Shown here one piece after another: positions 16,959 through 25,996 of a DNA stretch of 64,000 bases (its first letter is position 1; every line of letters begins with the position of its first letter). The stretch covers positions 1 to 64,000 of the forward strand of contig PHAA01000007.1 in assembly GCA_002840245.1 (NCBI GenBank), read 5' to 3'. This stretch comes from Firmicutes bacterium HGW-Firmicutes-15 (GTDB lineage: Bacteria > Bacillota > Syntrophomonadia > Syntrophomonadales > Syntrophomonadaceae). Both the position numbers and the translations under genes were made by a program. Below the pieces are notes generated by a model that saw only the letters and a list, made by a program, of their open reading frames with translations, had not been told where the DNA came from and ran no database searches.

Positions 16959-18014
16959 ATGGTCTCTAAGAATAACAATGATGAAACAAATGATATATTG
17001 AATTCTCTGCACGACATGATTTCCTCAATTTCGTGTCACCACGATTTAGAGGAAATTGAGGAGGATTATCTTCGTTATATTACCCCGTTAATCCCCTCCC
17101 ATGCAGCAGCGTTATATTATTTTAAGCCCAACAATCCACAGCCTATCCGCATTGCTGCCAACGGTGTGGACGAAGAGTTTTTGTCCTATTATGAAATAAA
17201 AGGTCGCAATCTTGATCCTCTCCGCGGATGGATAACAACCAATCGCACTCCATATCTATCTCAGCTTCTATTAGGACTTAAAGGATGGCAGGATCATCCT
17301 ATATATAGAGTAGTCGGCACTGTTGGTATCGATTATGCCATGCAGTCGCCTCTCATTTGCGGGAATGAAATAATTGGAACGCTAAATTTTGGTCGAGATG
17401 TAGCCGAAGGAATATATACGAAACTTGATCTACAGGCTGTTTCAATATTGAGCCAATTCCTCGGCTTGGCAATCCCCAATTCTTTGGTACGGTCTAATCA
17501 ATCTAATCGCCAGCAACAATTCTGTCAGGCCATGGAAAATGTTCAACAGGGAATTGTTATTGCGGATTCCGATCAAAAGGTGCAGTACGCTAATAAAGCT
17601 GCACAAAAGCTTATCTCTCGGACCCTTGGTCCCCACAAACCAGCCCGGCGGCTTTCCTTGATAATTCGTGATGCCTATCTAAATACCGGTGAATCGGGAA
17701 CTGTGAAGGATGATAAACTCTTAGCCCGCTTTTGTCCAGTTCCCGGCTCAAAAGTCAAACAGACTATTGCACTGCTGGATGAAATTGCACCGCCCTCAGA
17801 TTTTACCATATTACAAGAGTATCTATCTAATCGGGAAATCGATGTGCTCAGGTTGGTTGAGCAAGGCATGCAGAACCGGGAAATTGCGGAGATATTGTAT
17901 GTTTCGATAAATACAATAAAGCGCCATCTGGATAACATATACTGTAAGCTCCGCGTAAACTCCCGTACCGAGCTCATTGCCAAGGTATACCGATTGATCA
18001 ATTGTATTGGATAG
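16959..18014 (+). CDS. GAF-domain LuxR-family transcriptional regulator
   Basis: A 351-residue regulator. Residues about 20-175 form a GAF-like sensor (HAAALYYFKPNNPQPIRIAA...GNEIIGTLNFGR); residues about 185-280 are PAS-like (MENVQQGIVIADSDQKVQYA). The C-terminal LuxR helix-turn-helix is at about 288-346 (LSNREIDVLRLVEQGM, then NREIAEILYVSINTIKRHL). It lacks a phospho-receiver domain, so a bound small molecule or redox signal is the likely input. AGAGGCAC lies eight bases before the ATG. It follows the CrtI-like pair, and the palindrome at 14916-14931 is a plausible target. Confidence 0.87.
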   Translation: MVSKNNNDETNDILNSLHDMISSISCHHDLEEIEEDYLRYITPLIPSHAAALYYFKPNNPQPIRIAANGVDEEFLSYYEIKGRNLDPLRGWITTNRTPYLSQLLLGLKGWQDHPIYRVVGTVGIDYAMQSPLICGNEIIGTLNFGRDVAEGIYTKLDLQAVSILSQFLGLAIPNSLVRSNQSNRQQQFCQAMENVQQGIVIADSDQKVQYANKAAQKLISRTLGPHKPARRLSLIIRDAYLNTGESGTVKDDKLLARFCPVPGSKVKQTIALLDEIAPPSDFTILQEYLSNREIDVLRLVEQGMQNREIAEILYVSINTIKRHLDNIYCKLRVNSRTELIAKVYRLINCIG

Positions 18015-18039
18015 CTTTAAGACATAAATCCCCTTTGAT

Positions 18040-19296
18040 TTAACTAAGAGTTGCTTTTTCAGAATTTGTACTGCGATTTCTTATTCCAACCATAATTGGC
18101 ACTAACAACAATAAAGCAATTGCTCCGCATGTAAAAAAGCCGGCATTTGATCCTAATTTTTCTGTGATACCACCCGCAAATAAATTGCCAATGGGAGATG
18201 TTCCCATTAATGCCAGCGAATATACACTCATTGCCCTGCCTCGGTGCAGGTCATCTGAATTTAACTGAATAGTCGTGTTTACGGTGGTCATAAAACTTAC
18301 GCTGAAAAAACCTATAATAGCAAGAATGATTAAAGACATATAGTAATTGTGAACCAGTCCTAACAGCATGTAAAAAATGCATAATATAATGGCACTTCCA
18401 AAAAGAGCCTGTTTATTGGGACCCTTGTTCGACCTGCTGGATACAACGAGTGCAGCAATAAATGAACCCAAACCCATAGCTGACAAAAGGAAGCTATAAC
18501 CACTAACCTGTTTGTGCAGAACCTCACGGGCGAAAACAGGCATAATAATATTTGAATTAAAAGCAAATGTTCCTACCGCCAGCATTGCAAGTACTGCTCC
18601 CCCCAGCATTTTATTTGCTGTAATATACTTTATCCCCTCCACAACATCATCTAGAACTCTTCCATTTTTCGGCCTTATCGCAATGAAATCCGTTTTAATG
18701 TAAAACAGTCCAATCAGAACAGCAATGAAACTTAGTCCATTAAGAAAGAGACAGGCAGCTGTTCCGAGGAAGGTAATTACCAATCCCGCCAGCGCTGGAC
18801 CAATTATTTTGGCTAAATTAACTATTGCCGAGTTCAGGGCAATTCCACTCATCAGATCACGTTTTCCTACCAGCTCAATTATGAATGATTGCCTGGTAGG
18901 CATATCCAGCGTATTGGCAAATCCCATAACTGCTGCTAAAACCAGTATATGCCAGTATCTTATGTAACCTGTCATTACCAGGAGGGCAAAAATAATCGCC
19001 TGTAACATCAATACTGTTTGGGTTACAAAGAGTATCTTTTTTTTCGGATATCTATCCACCAGAACACCGGCAAAAAGGGAAAGAAATAGTACCGGTCCAA
19101 ATTGGGCAGCACCCAGTAACCCCAGCAATAAAGGGGATTTGGTCATATCATATACCAGCCATTGCTGGGCGGTTCTCTGCATCCAGGTTCCTAATAAAGA
19201 TAAACATTGTCCAATCCAGAAGTATTTAAAATTCTGGTGGGTAAGGGCAGGAAAATCCTTTGCTAACCTTGCCTGGGCAGCAGTTAATACATTCAT
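18040..19296 (-). CDS. MFS exporter, DHA3/EntS-like
   Basis: A 418-residue, 12-helix major facilitator. The N-terminus ALTHQNFKYFWIGQCLSLLG with TWMQRTAQQWLVYDMTKSPL, and the first loop GVLVDRYPKKKILFVTQ, identify the MFS_3/DHA3 branch (EntS, YfiS, macrolide and siderophore exporters). The ATG at 19296 sits behind GAGGATAACTGCT and is preferred to a GTG 15 bases upstream. It is convergent with the LuxR gene and divergent from the unknown 172-aa gene. The substrate cannot be predicted. Confidence 0.88.
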   Translation of the reverse strand: MNVLTAAQARLAKDFPALTHQNFKYFWIGQCLSLLGTWMQRTAQQWLVYDMTKSPLLLGLLGAAQFGPVLFLSLFAGVLVDRYPKKKILFVTQTVLMLQAIIFALLVMTGYIRYWHILVLAAVMGFANTLDMPTRQSFIIELVGKRDLMSGIALNSAIVNLAKIIGPALAGLVITFLGTAACLFLNGLSFIAVLIGLFYIKTDFIAIRPKNGRVLDDVVEGIKYITANKMLGGAVLAMLAVGTFAFNSNIIMPVFAREVLHKQVSGYSFLLSAMGLGSFIAALVVSSRSNKGPNKQALFGSAIILCIFYMLLGLVHNYYMSLIILAIIGFFSVSFMTTVNTTIQLNSDDLHRGRAMSVYSLALMGTSPIGNLFAGGITEKLGSNAGFFTCGAIALLLLVPIMVGIRNRSTNSEKATLS

Positions 19297-19453
19297 AGCA
19301 GTTATCCTCACTATCTGTTTTTGAAATATACACTTTTATAATAGTTCTATCTTTGAAGATTATGACACTTAGCAATGAGGTGTATTTTCTGTTAAATGGT
19401 TGTAATATAGTAGTAGAAATACGAAAAGATATTTTAAGGAATGGTGAAGATAG

Positions 19454-19972
19454 ATGAGTATTTTCGGTCAAGTGTTAAAAGCGACTGTAGGTTTGTGTGC
19501 CAATGGATTAGAGTACGTAATTACTAAAAGTGCCGATGGCATTGTTAACAAATACGGAGAGAATGAATTTGTTCAAACCGCATCAGAAATTGGATCAAGC
19601 ACGGTGCGAGTAACGGAAAGCACAGTTAAAACACTTACCGATGTAGTAGATGGGGGTATTGATGCTGGTGTTGGATATCTAGCCAAGGATGAAGCCAAGG
19701 TAAATAATGGCTTGAAACGATCTAAAATTGCTGGCAAAGGGTTGGTTGTCGGCGTTGAAAAGGGGCTTGTATATACTTTTAAAGCAGGGGCTCAAACCAC
19801 TACCAGTGCTGTACAAGCTGGAAAATATTATATCAAAGGAGATAAAAAACTGGCCCACCAAGAAATGGGTAAAACAAAAGTTTACGCCAAGAACTTTGGT
19901 AAAGTTGTGGTGGTAGGCTTACTGGCGTTTGGTCCAATAGACAATGGTGATAAAGATAAGATAGATGAATAG
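19454..19972 (+). CDS. Hypothetical 172-aa Gly/Ala/Val-rich protein
   Basis: The family is not recognised. It has no signal peptide. The sequence alternates Gly/Ala/Val/Thr-rich amphipathic stretches (TVRVTESTVKTLTDVVDGGI, GKGLVVGVEKGLVYTFKAGA) with charged segments, suggesting a helical membrane-surface or lipid-droplet/granule-associated protein, and ends in an acidic tail. Ribosome site GGTGAAGATAG precedes the ATG. It stands alone between divergent MFS and convergent YjbQ genes. Confidence 0.6.
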   Translation: MSIFGQVLKATVGLCANGLEYVITKSADGIVNKYGENEFVQTASEIGSSTVRVTESTVKTLTDVVDGGIDAGVGYLAKDEAKVNNGLKRSKIAGKGLVVGVEKGLVYTFKAGAQTTTSAVQAGKYYIKGDKKLAHQEMGKTKVYAKNFGKVVVVGLLAFGPIDNGDKDKIDE

Positions 19973-20024
19973 ATCCCTATGCGCACTGGTCCCAACAGTT
20001 ATGGTGCAAGAGTTCAAAGCCCTA

Positions 20025-20447
20025 TCATTCTCCGATAATTTTTATCAAAACTCGTTTGTCTCTCTTACCATCAAATTCGAAATAGAATATCTGCTCCCAG
20101 GTCCCAAAATCCAATTTTCCCTGCGTAATGGCTACCACAACCTCCCGGCCCATGATAGTACGTTTTAAATGGGCATCGGCATTATCTTCAAAACCGTTGT
20201 GGGCATATTGACTATAGGGTTTTTCAGGCGCAAGCTTTTCCAGCCATACCTCGTAATCATTATGTAAGCCGCTCTCATCATCATTAATAAATACACTGGC
20301 GGTAATATTCATGGCATTTACCAGTACCAGACCTTCACGTACGCCGCTTTCATCAATCGTCTGCTGAACCTTTCTGGTTATGTTTTCCAAGCCCCTGCGG
20401 GTTGGAAATTGAAAATGCAAAACCTGACGATAAGATTTCATATACAC
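20025..20447 (-). CDS. YjbQ/UPF0047 family protein (secondary thiamine-phosphate synthase-like)
   Basis: A 140-residue beta-rich protein with the UPF0047 landmarks: [38 protein letters not shown], and the C-terminal [20 protein letters not shown]. coli YjbQ has weak thiamine phosphate synthase activity; the physiological role is unsettled. The start may be the GTG at 20447 or the ATG six bases later; AAAGGA upstream fits either. It is 57 bases downstream of the ferredoxin-type gene and likely cotranscribed. Confidence 0.88.
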   Translation of the reverse strand: MYMKSYRQVLHFQFPTRRGLENITRKVQQTIDESGVREGLVLVNAMNITASVFINDDESGLHNDYEVWLEKLAPEKPYSQYAHNGFEDNADAHLKRTIMGREVVVAITQGKLDFGTWEQIFYFEFDGKRDKRVLIKIIGE

Positions 20448-20503
20448 ACATATCCTTTCAAGTGGGCTTACTCTATATACGCCTGATATTGGTCAGAAAG
20501 TCG

Positions 20504-21613
20504 CTAGATTTTGCCTTTCTCCCGGGCAATTCGCAAGAACTTATCTTTTGAATTGTTAGGAGGAATGTGCAGAACAGACCTGCGGGACATTGATAACGAA
20601 TCATTTGGGCAGGAGGATACACACACGCCACAGCCTATGCAAAACTCATTATTCACAGCTGGGACTTCGGTCTCATTTCCTTCGTCATTCATGGTGATCG
20701 CCCCAATCAGACAGCTGTCGGCGCAGATACCGCATCCACCACACGTATCGGCTTCTAATGAAGGAATAAAATTACTTGGATGGGTGGAATGTTGTCCGTA
20801 TTCATTAATGCTGGTCATTACTACGCAGCAGCACCTGCAACAGTGGCATATATATGTTGGCTTATTCAGAACGTTGTCACAATTATGGACCAGTCCTAGT
20901 TCTTCTGTTTTATCAAGCACCCGCATTAAATCTTCTACCGTGGCTGGTTTACCCATACCTCTTCTTATAACCCATTCTGCAGCGCTGCCAAGGGAAGTAC
21001 AGACCTCAAGGGGTGCCCCGCAGGATTTGCCCAGATGACTTGCCTTATGGCGGCAGGCGCACATCGAAAGTGCTCCTCCGCCGGATTGCCGGATGATTTC
21101 ACTTGTCCTTTCGTAGGTTAAAACCTCTGTTTCAACAGCAACTGGTATAAGTTTCTCATATACCAAGGTCCGCATCATCCTGGTTTTGATTCCAGAGAAC
21201 TCTTCTCTCGCTTCTTTGTTTTGAAAATAACTATGAAAAAGCTCGGCTAAATCCTTCATATTTACTTCATCACGTACTCGCATGAAGGTATATTCGAAAA
21301 AGCCAATAACCATGGGTGCCATCATGTAGAACGAGGTTTCTCGGCGGGGGAAGTCCATTACCAGTCCCTTGTTGGCCATGTTATCCAGTAGGGGTTTTAA
21401 TTCTTCTGAACTAATCCCGACAATATCAGCTATTTTTTCGATCTTCATAGGAACTAAAGGGAATTTGCTGCCTATTGTAGCCTCGCTCTCAGTATAGAGA
21501 CGTTTAAGAATCGCCATCAAGGTATCGTTTATCGGAGCTCCGACCGGCTCCTTATTTAGGCGTTCGGCTAACACTCTATAAACCTCGTCTTTAGAATGAA
21601 TCAAGTGACCCAT
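20504..21613 (-). CDS. 4Fe-4S ferredoxin-domain protein with N-terminal winged-helix-like region
   Basis: A 369-residue cytoplasmic protein. Residues about 40-95 resemble a winged helix (KIEKIADIVGISSEELKPLL, then a short wing). A Cys-rich middle (MCACRHKASHLGKSCGAPLEVC; ICHCCRCCC) precedes two C-terminal ferredoxin motifs, CGGCGICADSCLIGA and CIGCGVCVSSCPND. Similar proteins are common in anaerobic Firmicutes and methanogens and are uncharacterised; electron transfer or redox sensing is inferred. The ATG at 21613 follows AATGGAGGA; earlier in-frame ATGs lie in or before that site. A decayed copy of its C-terminal motif appears at 47926-47985. Confidence 0.78.
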   Translation of the reverse strand: MGHLIHSKDEVYRVLAERLNKEPVGAPINDTLMAILKRLYTESEATIGSKFPLVPMKIEKIADIVGISSEELKPLLDNMANKGLVMDFPRRETSFYMMAPMVIGFFEYTFMRVRDEVNMKDLAELFHSYFQNKEAREEFSGIKTRMMRTLVYEKLIPVAVETEVLTYERTSEIIRQSGGGALSMCACRHKASHLGKSCGAPLEVCTSLGSAAEWVIRRGMGKPATVEDLMRVLDKTEELGLVHNCDNVLNKPTYICHCCRCCCVVMTSINEYGQHSTHPSNFIPSLEADTCGGCGICADSCLIGAITMNDEGNETEVPAVNNEFCIGCGVCVSSCPNDSLSMSRRSVLHIPPNNSKDKFLRIAREKGKI

Positions 21614-21848
21614 TGGCATATCCTCCATTATTAATTATGCAAAATCAATACTATCTCAAATAGTTCGCAAAATATTTTTAATTTTAGGTTGATAAAAATT
21701 ATATGTCAATGGCTATTCGCAGGAAGCGATGTTACCGGGGGGGAATTATATAAACCGTTTATACTTGAAAGAATGCCTGATTAATTTGACTTTATAGGCA
21801 AAAAAATTTTGAAGATTCACGCACCTAAGAGAAACCATAAAAAGATTC

Positions 21849-21876
21849 GTTTGATTTTGAAAGTATATGTTATAAT
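21849..21876 (+). promoter_or_regulatory. Sigma-A-type promoter of the deacetylase gene
   Basis: gtttga at 21849-21854, a 16-base spacer, then an extended -10 (tgt then tataat at 21871-21876). It lies about 80 bases before the GTG start. The rest of 21614-21956 shows no gene. Confidence 0.65.
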
Positions 21877-21956
21877 GCCTCTAGCTAACCGAGCTGCATC
21901 TTCATATCTATCTATTTTAATTTATGCCCTCAAGATGGCAGGAGGATGAATCAATC

Positions 21957-22781
21957 GTGAACTGGTATAAGAAGTTCATTTTGCCTCTATTAATTGTAAT
22001 AATATTGATATCCGGTTTTACTTTCTTTCTAAGCCAGCAACGGGAAAGTTACTCCGAACCTTCTGCACCCTCAGCAGCCAATGTTGAAAACATCAGTAAT
22101 GTGTTAAATGTCGAACCGCCCATCGAATATACCGGAACATCTATTCCTATACTGATGTATCATGAAATAGGCACCGGCCCCAACAGTCTTTACGTATCGG
22201 CAGAAAATTTCCGCGCCCAGATGAATTATTTGTACAACAGCGGTTATCATACCGTGACTATGGCCAATGCCCAGGAAATGCTTGTCAACGAAAAGATTCC
22301 CGCCAAAACTGTGGTTTTAACATTTGACGATGGCTATAGGTCTATTTATACTCGGGCTTGGCCTATCATGCAGGAGTTCGGCTTCACCGGCACCGTGTTT
22401 GTATGCACCGATTTCTCATGTAGAGCCAATTACCTAACCTGGGAGGAAATAATAACACTGCAGACCGCAGGCATTGAAATTGGCAGTCATACCAAGAATC
22501 ACATAGATTTAAAAACGGCGAGCACTGAACGTCAGACCCAAGAAATATTTGGCTCTAAGAAAGCATTGGAAGAAAAATTGGGCGTACCGGTTAAATCCTT
22601 TTGCTACCCCACCGGTACCTACAATGAAAACACCCCTCAATTGGTAAAAGTGGTTGGCTACACTTCCGCAGTTACGGTAGCAAACGGTCAGGCCACCTCA
22701 AAAAACAATTTTTATCTGATTCCCAGGGTAAGAGTTCCCGGCTGGGCCAGCCTGGAACAGTTTTCTAATAGCTTTAGGTAA
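21957..22781 (+). CDS. Membrane-anchored polysaccharide deacetylase
   Basis: A 274-residue NodB-domain (CE4) deacetylase with an N-terminal signal-anchor (KKFILPLLIVIILISGFTFF). Motif 1 is VLTFDDGYRSIYT with the metal and base aspartates, motif 2 is GSHTKNHIDL with the two metal histidines, and a later motif FCYPTGTYN is present. It likely removes acetyl groups from peptidoglycan or another cell-surface glycan on the outside of the membrane. The GTG at 21957 is chosen because AGGAGG lies just upstream; the open frame extends to an ATG at 21924 without a ribosome site. A four-codon mini-frame (ATG at 21947) ends in the TGA overlapping this GTG. Confidence 0.88.
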   Translation: MNWYKKFILPLLIVIILISGFTFFLSQQRESYSEPSAPSAANVENISNVLNVEPPIEYTGTSIPILMYHEIGTGPNSLYVSAENFRAQMNYLYNSGYHTVTMANAQEMLVNEKIPAKTVVLTFDDGYRSIYTRAWPIMQEFGFTGTVFVCTDFSCRANYLTWEEIITLQTAGIEIGSHTKNHIDLKTASTERQTQEIFGSKKALEEKLGVPVKSFCYPTGTYNENTPQLVKVVGYTSAVTVANGQATSKNNFYLIPRVRVPGWASLEQFSNSFR

Positions 22782-22825
22782 AGACTATCATTATTAGCAT
22801 TCATAATATGGGAACAGAATAGAAG

Positions 22826-23353
22826 CTATCCCCTGTTTTTTATAGCTAAGCCTTTTAAGAAATTTCTAGCGTATTTATCCCCACATTCTTTATAATGCTT
22901 ATGCCCTTCTTTTCTAAATAAAGCGCTTAATTCTCCTTTTGTTACAATGACTCCTGTTTTTTCAAATATATCAAGCATATCATCACTTGTTAAAGATAGT
23001 GCTATTTTTAATTTCTTAAGCAAGATATTATTAGGATTTTCACTGTCCTTTATAGATAGTACTGGTCTTTCAGGTTGCCCTGGTTTTGGATCTTGTTTAC
23101 CCCTTTTTAATATAATAAAACCATTTAAAAATGACTCTAGTGCACTGTTCTTACATTTTATATTCTCTTCCGCTTCTTCTATTTTGACGTGATCATCAAC
23201 TTTATCATGGTAACTGTCTTTTGATTTTATGAGCATCTTCCTTACTTCTTCTTCTGTTAGTTCAGTACCACCAAGTTTAAATATCTCTAACACATCTGTA
23301 TTTTTTAAATCTAGTGCATATCTTAATCTAATTAATATGTCATTATTATCCAT
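22826..23353 (-). CDS. DUF1456 (YehS) family protein
   Basis: A 175-residue protein made of two homologous halves, each with the DUF1456 helix pattern: MDNNDILIRLRYALDLKNTD near residue 1 and NNILLKKLKIALSLTSDDML near 107, each followed by GxxxTxxEVxxxLxK. TAGGAGGATTTTCG precedes the ATG. The family is cytoplasmic and of unknown function. It is a single-gene unit, convergent with the deacetylase gene. Confidence 0.9.
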   Translation of the reverse strand: MDNNDILIRLRYALDLKNTDVLEIFKLGGTELTEEEVRKMLIKSKDSYHDKVDDHVKIEEAEENIKCKNSALESFLNGFIILKRGKQDPKPGQPERPVLSIKDSENPNNILLKKLKIALSLTSDDMLDIFEKTGVIVTKGELSALFRKEGHKHYKECGDKYARNFLKGLAIKNRG

Positions 23354-23493
23354 CGAAAATCCTCCTATACTTCCTGAAACTTTATTATATTATAGCATGA
23401 ATAATGCGCTGTCCCCCTGTGCAGCAACTGGCCCAAAAGCTGTGAAGAATCTGGCTGTTTTGACTGGAAAAGTGAATTTAACTTTTAATTAAA

Positions 23494-23530
23494 CAAACCC
23501 GTATGACAGATTTTTTGCCATGCGGGTTTG
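23494..23530 (-). terminator. Terminator after the 289-aa gene
   Basis: caaacccgtatg (23494-23505) pairs with catgcgggtttg (23519-23530), one G-T pair. On the minus strand it is followed by a T-rich stretch (tttaatt). It serves the gene at 23617-24486. Confidence 0.65.
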
Positions 23531-23616
23531 GTTCTCTATGGACACGGATTATATAAACAATCCTTACTTCGTCTTATTAACATTATGTCAATTACATTTG
23601 CATGCCATTCATTGAA

Positions 23617-24486
23617 TTACTGTAAGTTTAAATTGTAACGATTTAATATTTTTTCTCCGAGCTGGTCAAGATCTATTTCGTCCAGGTTAAGATCCAGAAG
23701 CATTGAAATTGCTTTTTCGATTTCTATTTCCAGGGTTTTTAACTCAGACGGAGCCAAAATATAATCATAACTGTCAACAAGCTTCTTATTATCTTCAAAC
23801 AGGTTAATCCTAATGATTCCCTTCATTAGGATGGCACCGTATCGTTGTCGTTCTTCACTGCAGCACCAGATAGTCCGATATGTGAAGGAATGATCATTAG
23901 TGAGAGATAATGTCATATCAACTATATGGAAAGGAACCCCATTCTCTACTTCAAGTTTGAAAACGAAAATTACATCCTTTATCTTTTGCCCTGGTTGAAA
24001 ATTGTAGCCCGAAATAATATCCAAATAAAGCCTGTTATCAGCCTGAACTGAGAACTCAAACGCATCTTGCCCAGTCTTGTTGTATTTGGATTTTAGCTTT
24101 TTTGAAACCTTTGGTATTACTATTTCGATCCCAGATTCTTGATCTAATTGGTCCTGCAATTCTTTTGCAAAGGCGGGGTCTGTTGCAACCTTATTGGAAA
24201 TATATGTTACACAAGCTCTTAGCTGATCACCGATTTTTGACGGGCTGGTTTCGATAATTGTCCGAAATGCCTTTTGGCTAATCCAATAGTTTTTCTCATT
24301 ATCAGGCAGAAGCTTATAATCTGAATCATCTACATATTTAGAGAGGCAATGCTTTTCTAAATCTTTTAGCCAATCTAAGTAGGAATATCCTAATTCATCC
24401 AGGTCTAAACGATAATACAGATCTCTGGTTGTTTCTATTGGTTCAGGGAAATACCGTTTAATTAAATGTGCTGGGGTTACTATCAC
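23617..24486 (-). CDS. Hypothetical 289-aa protein
   Basis: The family is not recognised. It is soluble, without a signal peptide. Residues 1-100 are helical and acidic, and the middle (about 125-215) is beta-rich (DAFEFSVQADNRLYLDIISG, then VIFVFKLEVENGVPFHIVDM) like a lipocalin or immunity-type sheet. The end is a Leu/Asp-rich helix pair. GTG start with GGGAGG seven bases upstream. It has its own terminator and no evident operon partner; an orphan immunity protein or phage-derived gene are possibilities without evidence. Confidence 0.6.
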   Translation of the reverse strand: MIVTPAHLIKRYFPEPIETTRDLYYRLDLDELGYSYLDWLKDLEKHCLSKYVDDSDYKLLPDNEKNYWISQKAFRTIIETSPSKIGDQLRACVTYISNKVATDPAFAKELQDQLDQESGIEIVIPKVSKKLKSKYNKTGQDAFEFSVQADNRLYLDIISGYNFQPGQKIKDVIFVFKLEVENGVPFHIVDMTLSLTNDHSFTYRTIWCCSEERQRYGAILMKGIIRINLFEDNKKLVDSYDYILAPSELKTLEIEIEKAISMLLDLNLDEIDLDQLGEKILNRYNLNLQ

Positions 24487-24603
24487 TATAAAACCTCCCT
24501 GTCTAATTTCTATTAGTTCCTAAAATACCAATTCGGCTTTATACTTCAGTAGATATTGCATCCTGTCTGACACGTTATTCAAGGTAATTCTCACTTATTT
24601 AGA

Positions 24604-24638
24604 CCTCTCTTTCTATCCGACTTTAGCAGAAAGAGAGG
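24604..24638. other. Hairpin downstream of the first MaoC gene
   Basis: cctctctttct (24604-24614) and agaaagagagg (24628-24638) form a perfect 11-bp stem with a 13-base loop. No T-run follows on either strand, so it may be an mRNA-stabilising hairpin or a weak terminator for the MaoC gene ending at 24741. Confidence 0.45.
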
Positions 24639-24740
24639 CCTGGCAAAAGCTTAAAAACCATGATACATTTCTGTAATATATAAAAACACCAGTAAAATCA
24701 ATGGTTTGACTTTGGTAGAGGCTAAAGTGCTGGCTGTAAG

Positions 24741-25175
24741 CTATGCTTTATCAGGCTTCCTTCTACACGGCATCATTATAGCTTCGCCGTCGACGACTAC
24801 TTCATCCCTCTGATTGGTGCAATAGGTGCGCAGCCATACCCGGTTTTTGGCTTCGTCCTTTTTGGTCACCTCAACGATCGCGGTTATCGTATCGTCGATA
24901 AAAACTGGCTTCTTGAAATCACAGACTTGGCGAATGTAAATACTTCCTGGTCCGGGGAGTTGAGTCCCCAATACATTGGATATAAATCCGATGGATAAGA
25001 TTCCATGGGCAATTATTTTGCCGAATGAAGTTTCACTAGCAAATTCCGTGTTAATTTGAGCTGGATTAAAGTCACCAGTGATACCGGCGATAGAATATAC
25101 ATCATATTCAGTTACAGATTTAGTGAATGAGGCTGTATCACCGACATTGATTTCCTGAACAGTTTTACCGAGCAT
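24741..25175 (-). CDS. MaoC-like hydratase paralogue with catalytic His replaced by Gln
   Basis: A 144-residue (plus two at the start) hot-dog-fold protein, nearly identical to its upstream neighbour. In PhaJ-type (R)-specific enoyl-CoA hydratases the active site is D-x4-H within GDFNPxH. Here the sequence reads GDFNPAQIN, with codon CAA in place of CAT, so the general base is missing while Asp is retained. Other family features (FGKIIAHGILSIGFIS, PGPGSIYIRQVCDFKKPV) are intact. The ATG at 25175 follows AGGAGGAGG; an upstream extension to 25241 has no ribosome site. It may act as a non-catalytic partner in a heterodimer or be drifting. Confidence 0.88.
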   Translation of the reverse strand: MLGKTVQEINVGDTASFTKSVTEYDVYSIAGITGDFNPAQINTEFASETSFGKIIAHGILSIGFISNVLGTQLPGPGSIYIRQVCDFKKPVFIDDTITAIVEVTKKDEAKNRVWLRTYCTNQRDEVVVDGEAIMMPCRRKPDKA

Positions 25176-25315
25176 GGTCATCCTCCTCCTATATTCCCGT
25201 CTTGTATTTAGATATTGACCAATAAAATGGAAAGGACTCATGGATACGGTTTTTAATGGTTTTGTTTTGACAAAGTTCTAATCGATGTACTGTTTATTTT
25301 GATTGCAGATGCAGG

Positions 25316-25750
25316 CTATAGTTTTGCAGGCTTCTTTGTAACCGGCATCATTTTAGCCTCACCGTCGACTACAATTTCACCCCTCTGGTTGGTACACCAA
25401 GTGTGAAGCCACACCCGGTTTCTGGCTTCGTCCTTTTTAGTCACCTCAACGTTCGCAGTTATCGTATCGCCGATATAAACAGGCTTTCGGAAATCGCACA
25501 CCTGGCCGACAGTAATGCTTCCCGGCCCGGGGAGTTGAGTACCCAATACATTGGAAATAAATCCGATAGATAATATACCATGGGCGATTGTCTTGCCAAA
25601 TGAAGTTTCACTAGCAAATTCTGTGTTAATATGAGCTGGATTAAAGTCACCGGTGACACCTGCGAACGAATACACATCATATCCAGTTATACTTTTGGTG
25701 AAGTCCGCCTTATCACCTACATTGATTTCCTGAACAGTTTTACCGAGCAT
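25316..25750 (-). CDS. MaoC-like (R)-specific enoyl-CoA hydratase
   Basis: A 144-residue hot-dog-fold hydratase with an intact active site: D35 and H40 in GDFNPAHINTEFA, and GKTIAHGILSIGF downstream. These enzymes hydrate trans-2-enoyl-CoA to (R)-3-hydroxyacyl-CoA, linking beta-oxidation to polyhydroxyalkanoate synthesis (PhaJ), or act in related thioester chemistry. No PHA synthase is in the window. AGAGGCGGGAGATC precedes the ATG. It lies 140 bases upstream of its Gln-substituted duplicate, in the same orientation. Confidence 0.9.
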   Translation of the reverse strand: MLGKTVQEINVGDKADFTKSITGYDVYSFAGVTGDFNPAHINTEFASETSFGKTIAHGILSIGFISNVLGTQLPGPGSITVGQVCDFRKPVYIGDTITANVEVTKKDEARNRVWLHTWCTNQRGEIVVDGEAKMMPVTKKPAKL

Positions 25751-25919
25751 GATCTCCCGCCTCTCATATTTCGATCCGATTATGAGGGAATTAGTTAATT
25801 TTATTAATTATAGCATAAATCATCACCAGTGCTTGGCATAATAAATAGGAATCCTAATGGCTTTATGTACGGTGGTTAGGTCTGTAACTGTAAACAAAAA
25901 ACAAGCAAATCACAACAAA

Positions 25920-25949
25920 AACTCCCTGTGTGTAAACACATAGAGAGTT
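25920..25949 (-). terminator. Terminator of the marR-mac operon
   Basis: aactccctgtgtg and its partner cacatagagagtt form a stem with small mismatches. On the minus strand it is followed by tttttgttgtg. It lies 48 bases after the MacB-like permease gene. Confidence 0.75.
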
Positions 25950-25996
25950 TCTCTTAACGCATTGTTATTTGCATGATATAGCACACTTGATATGCT

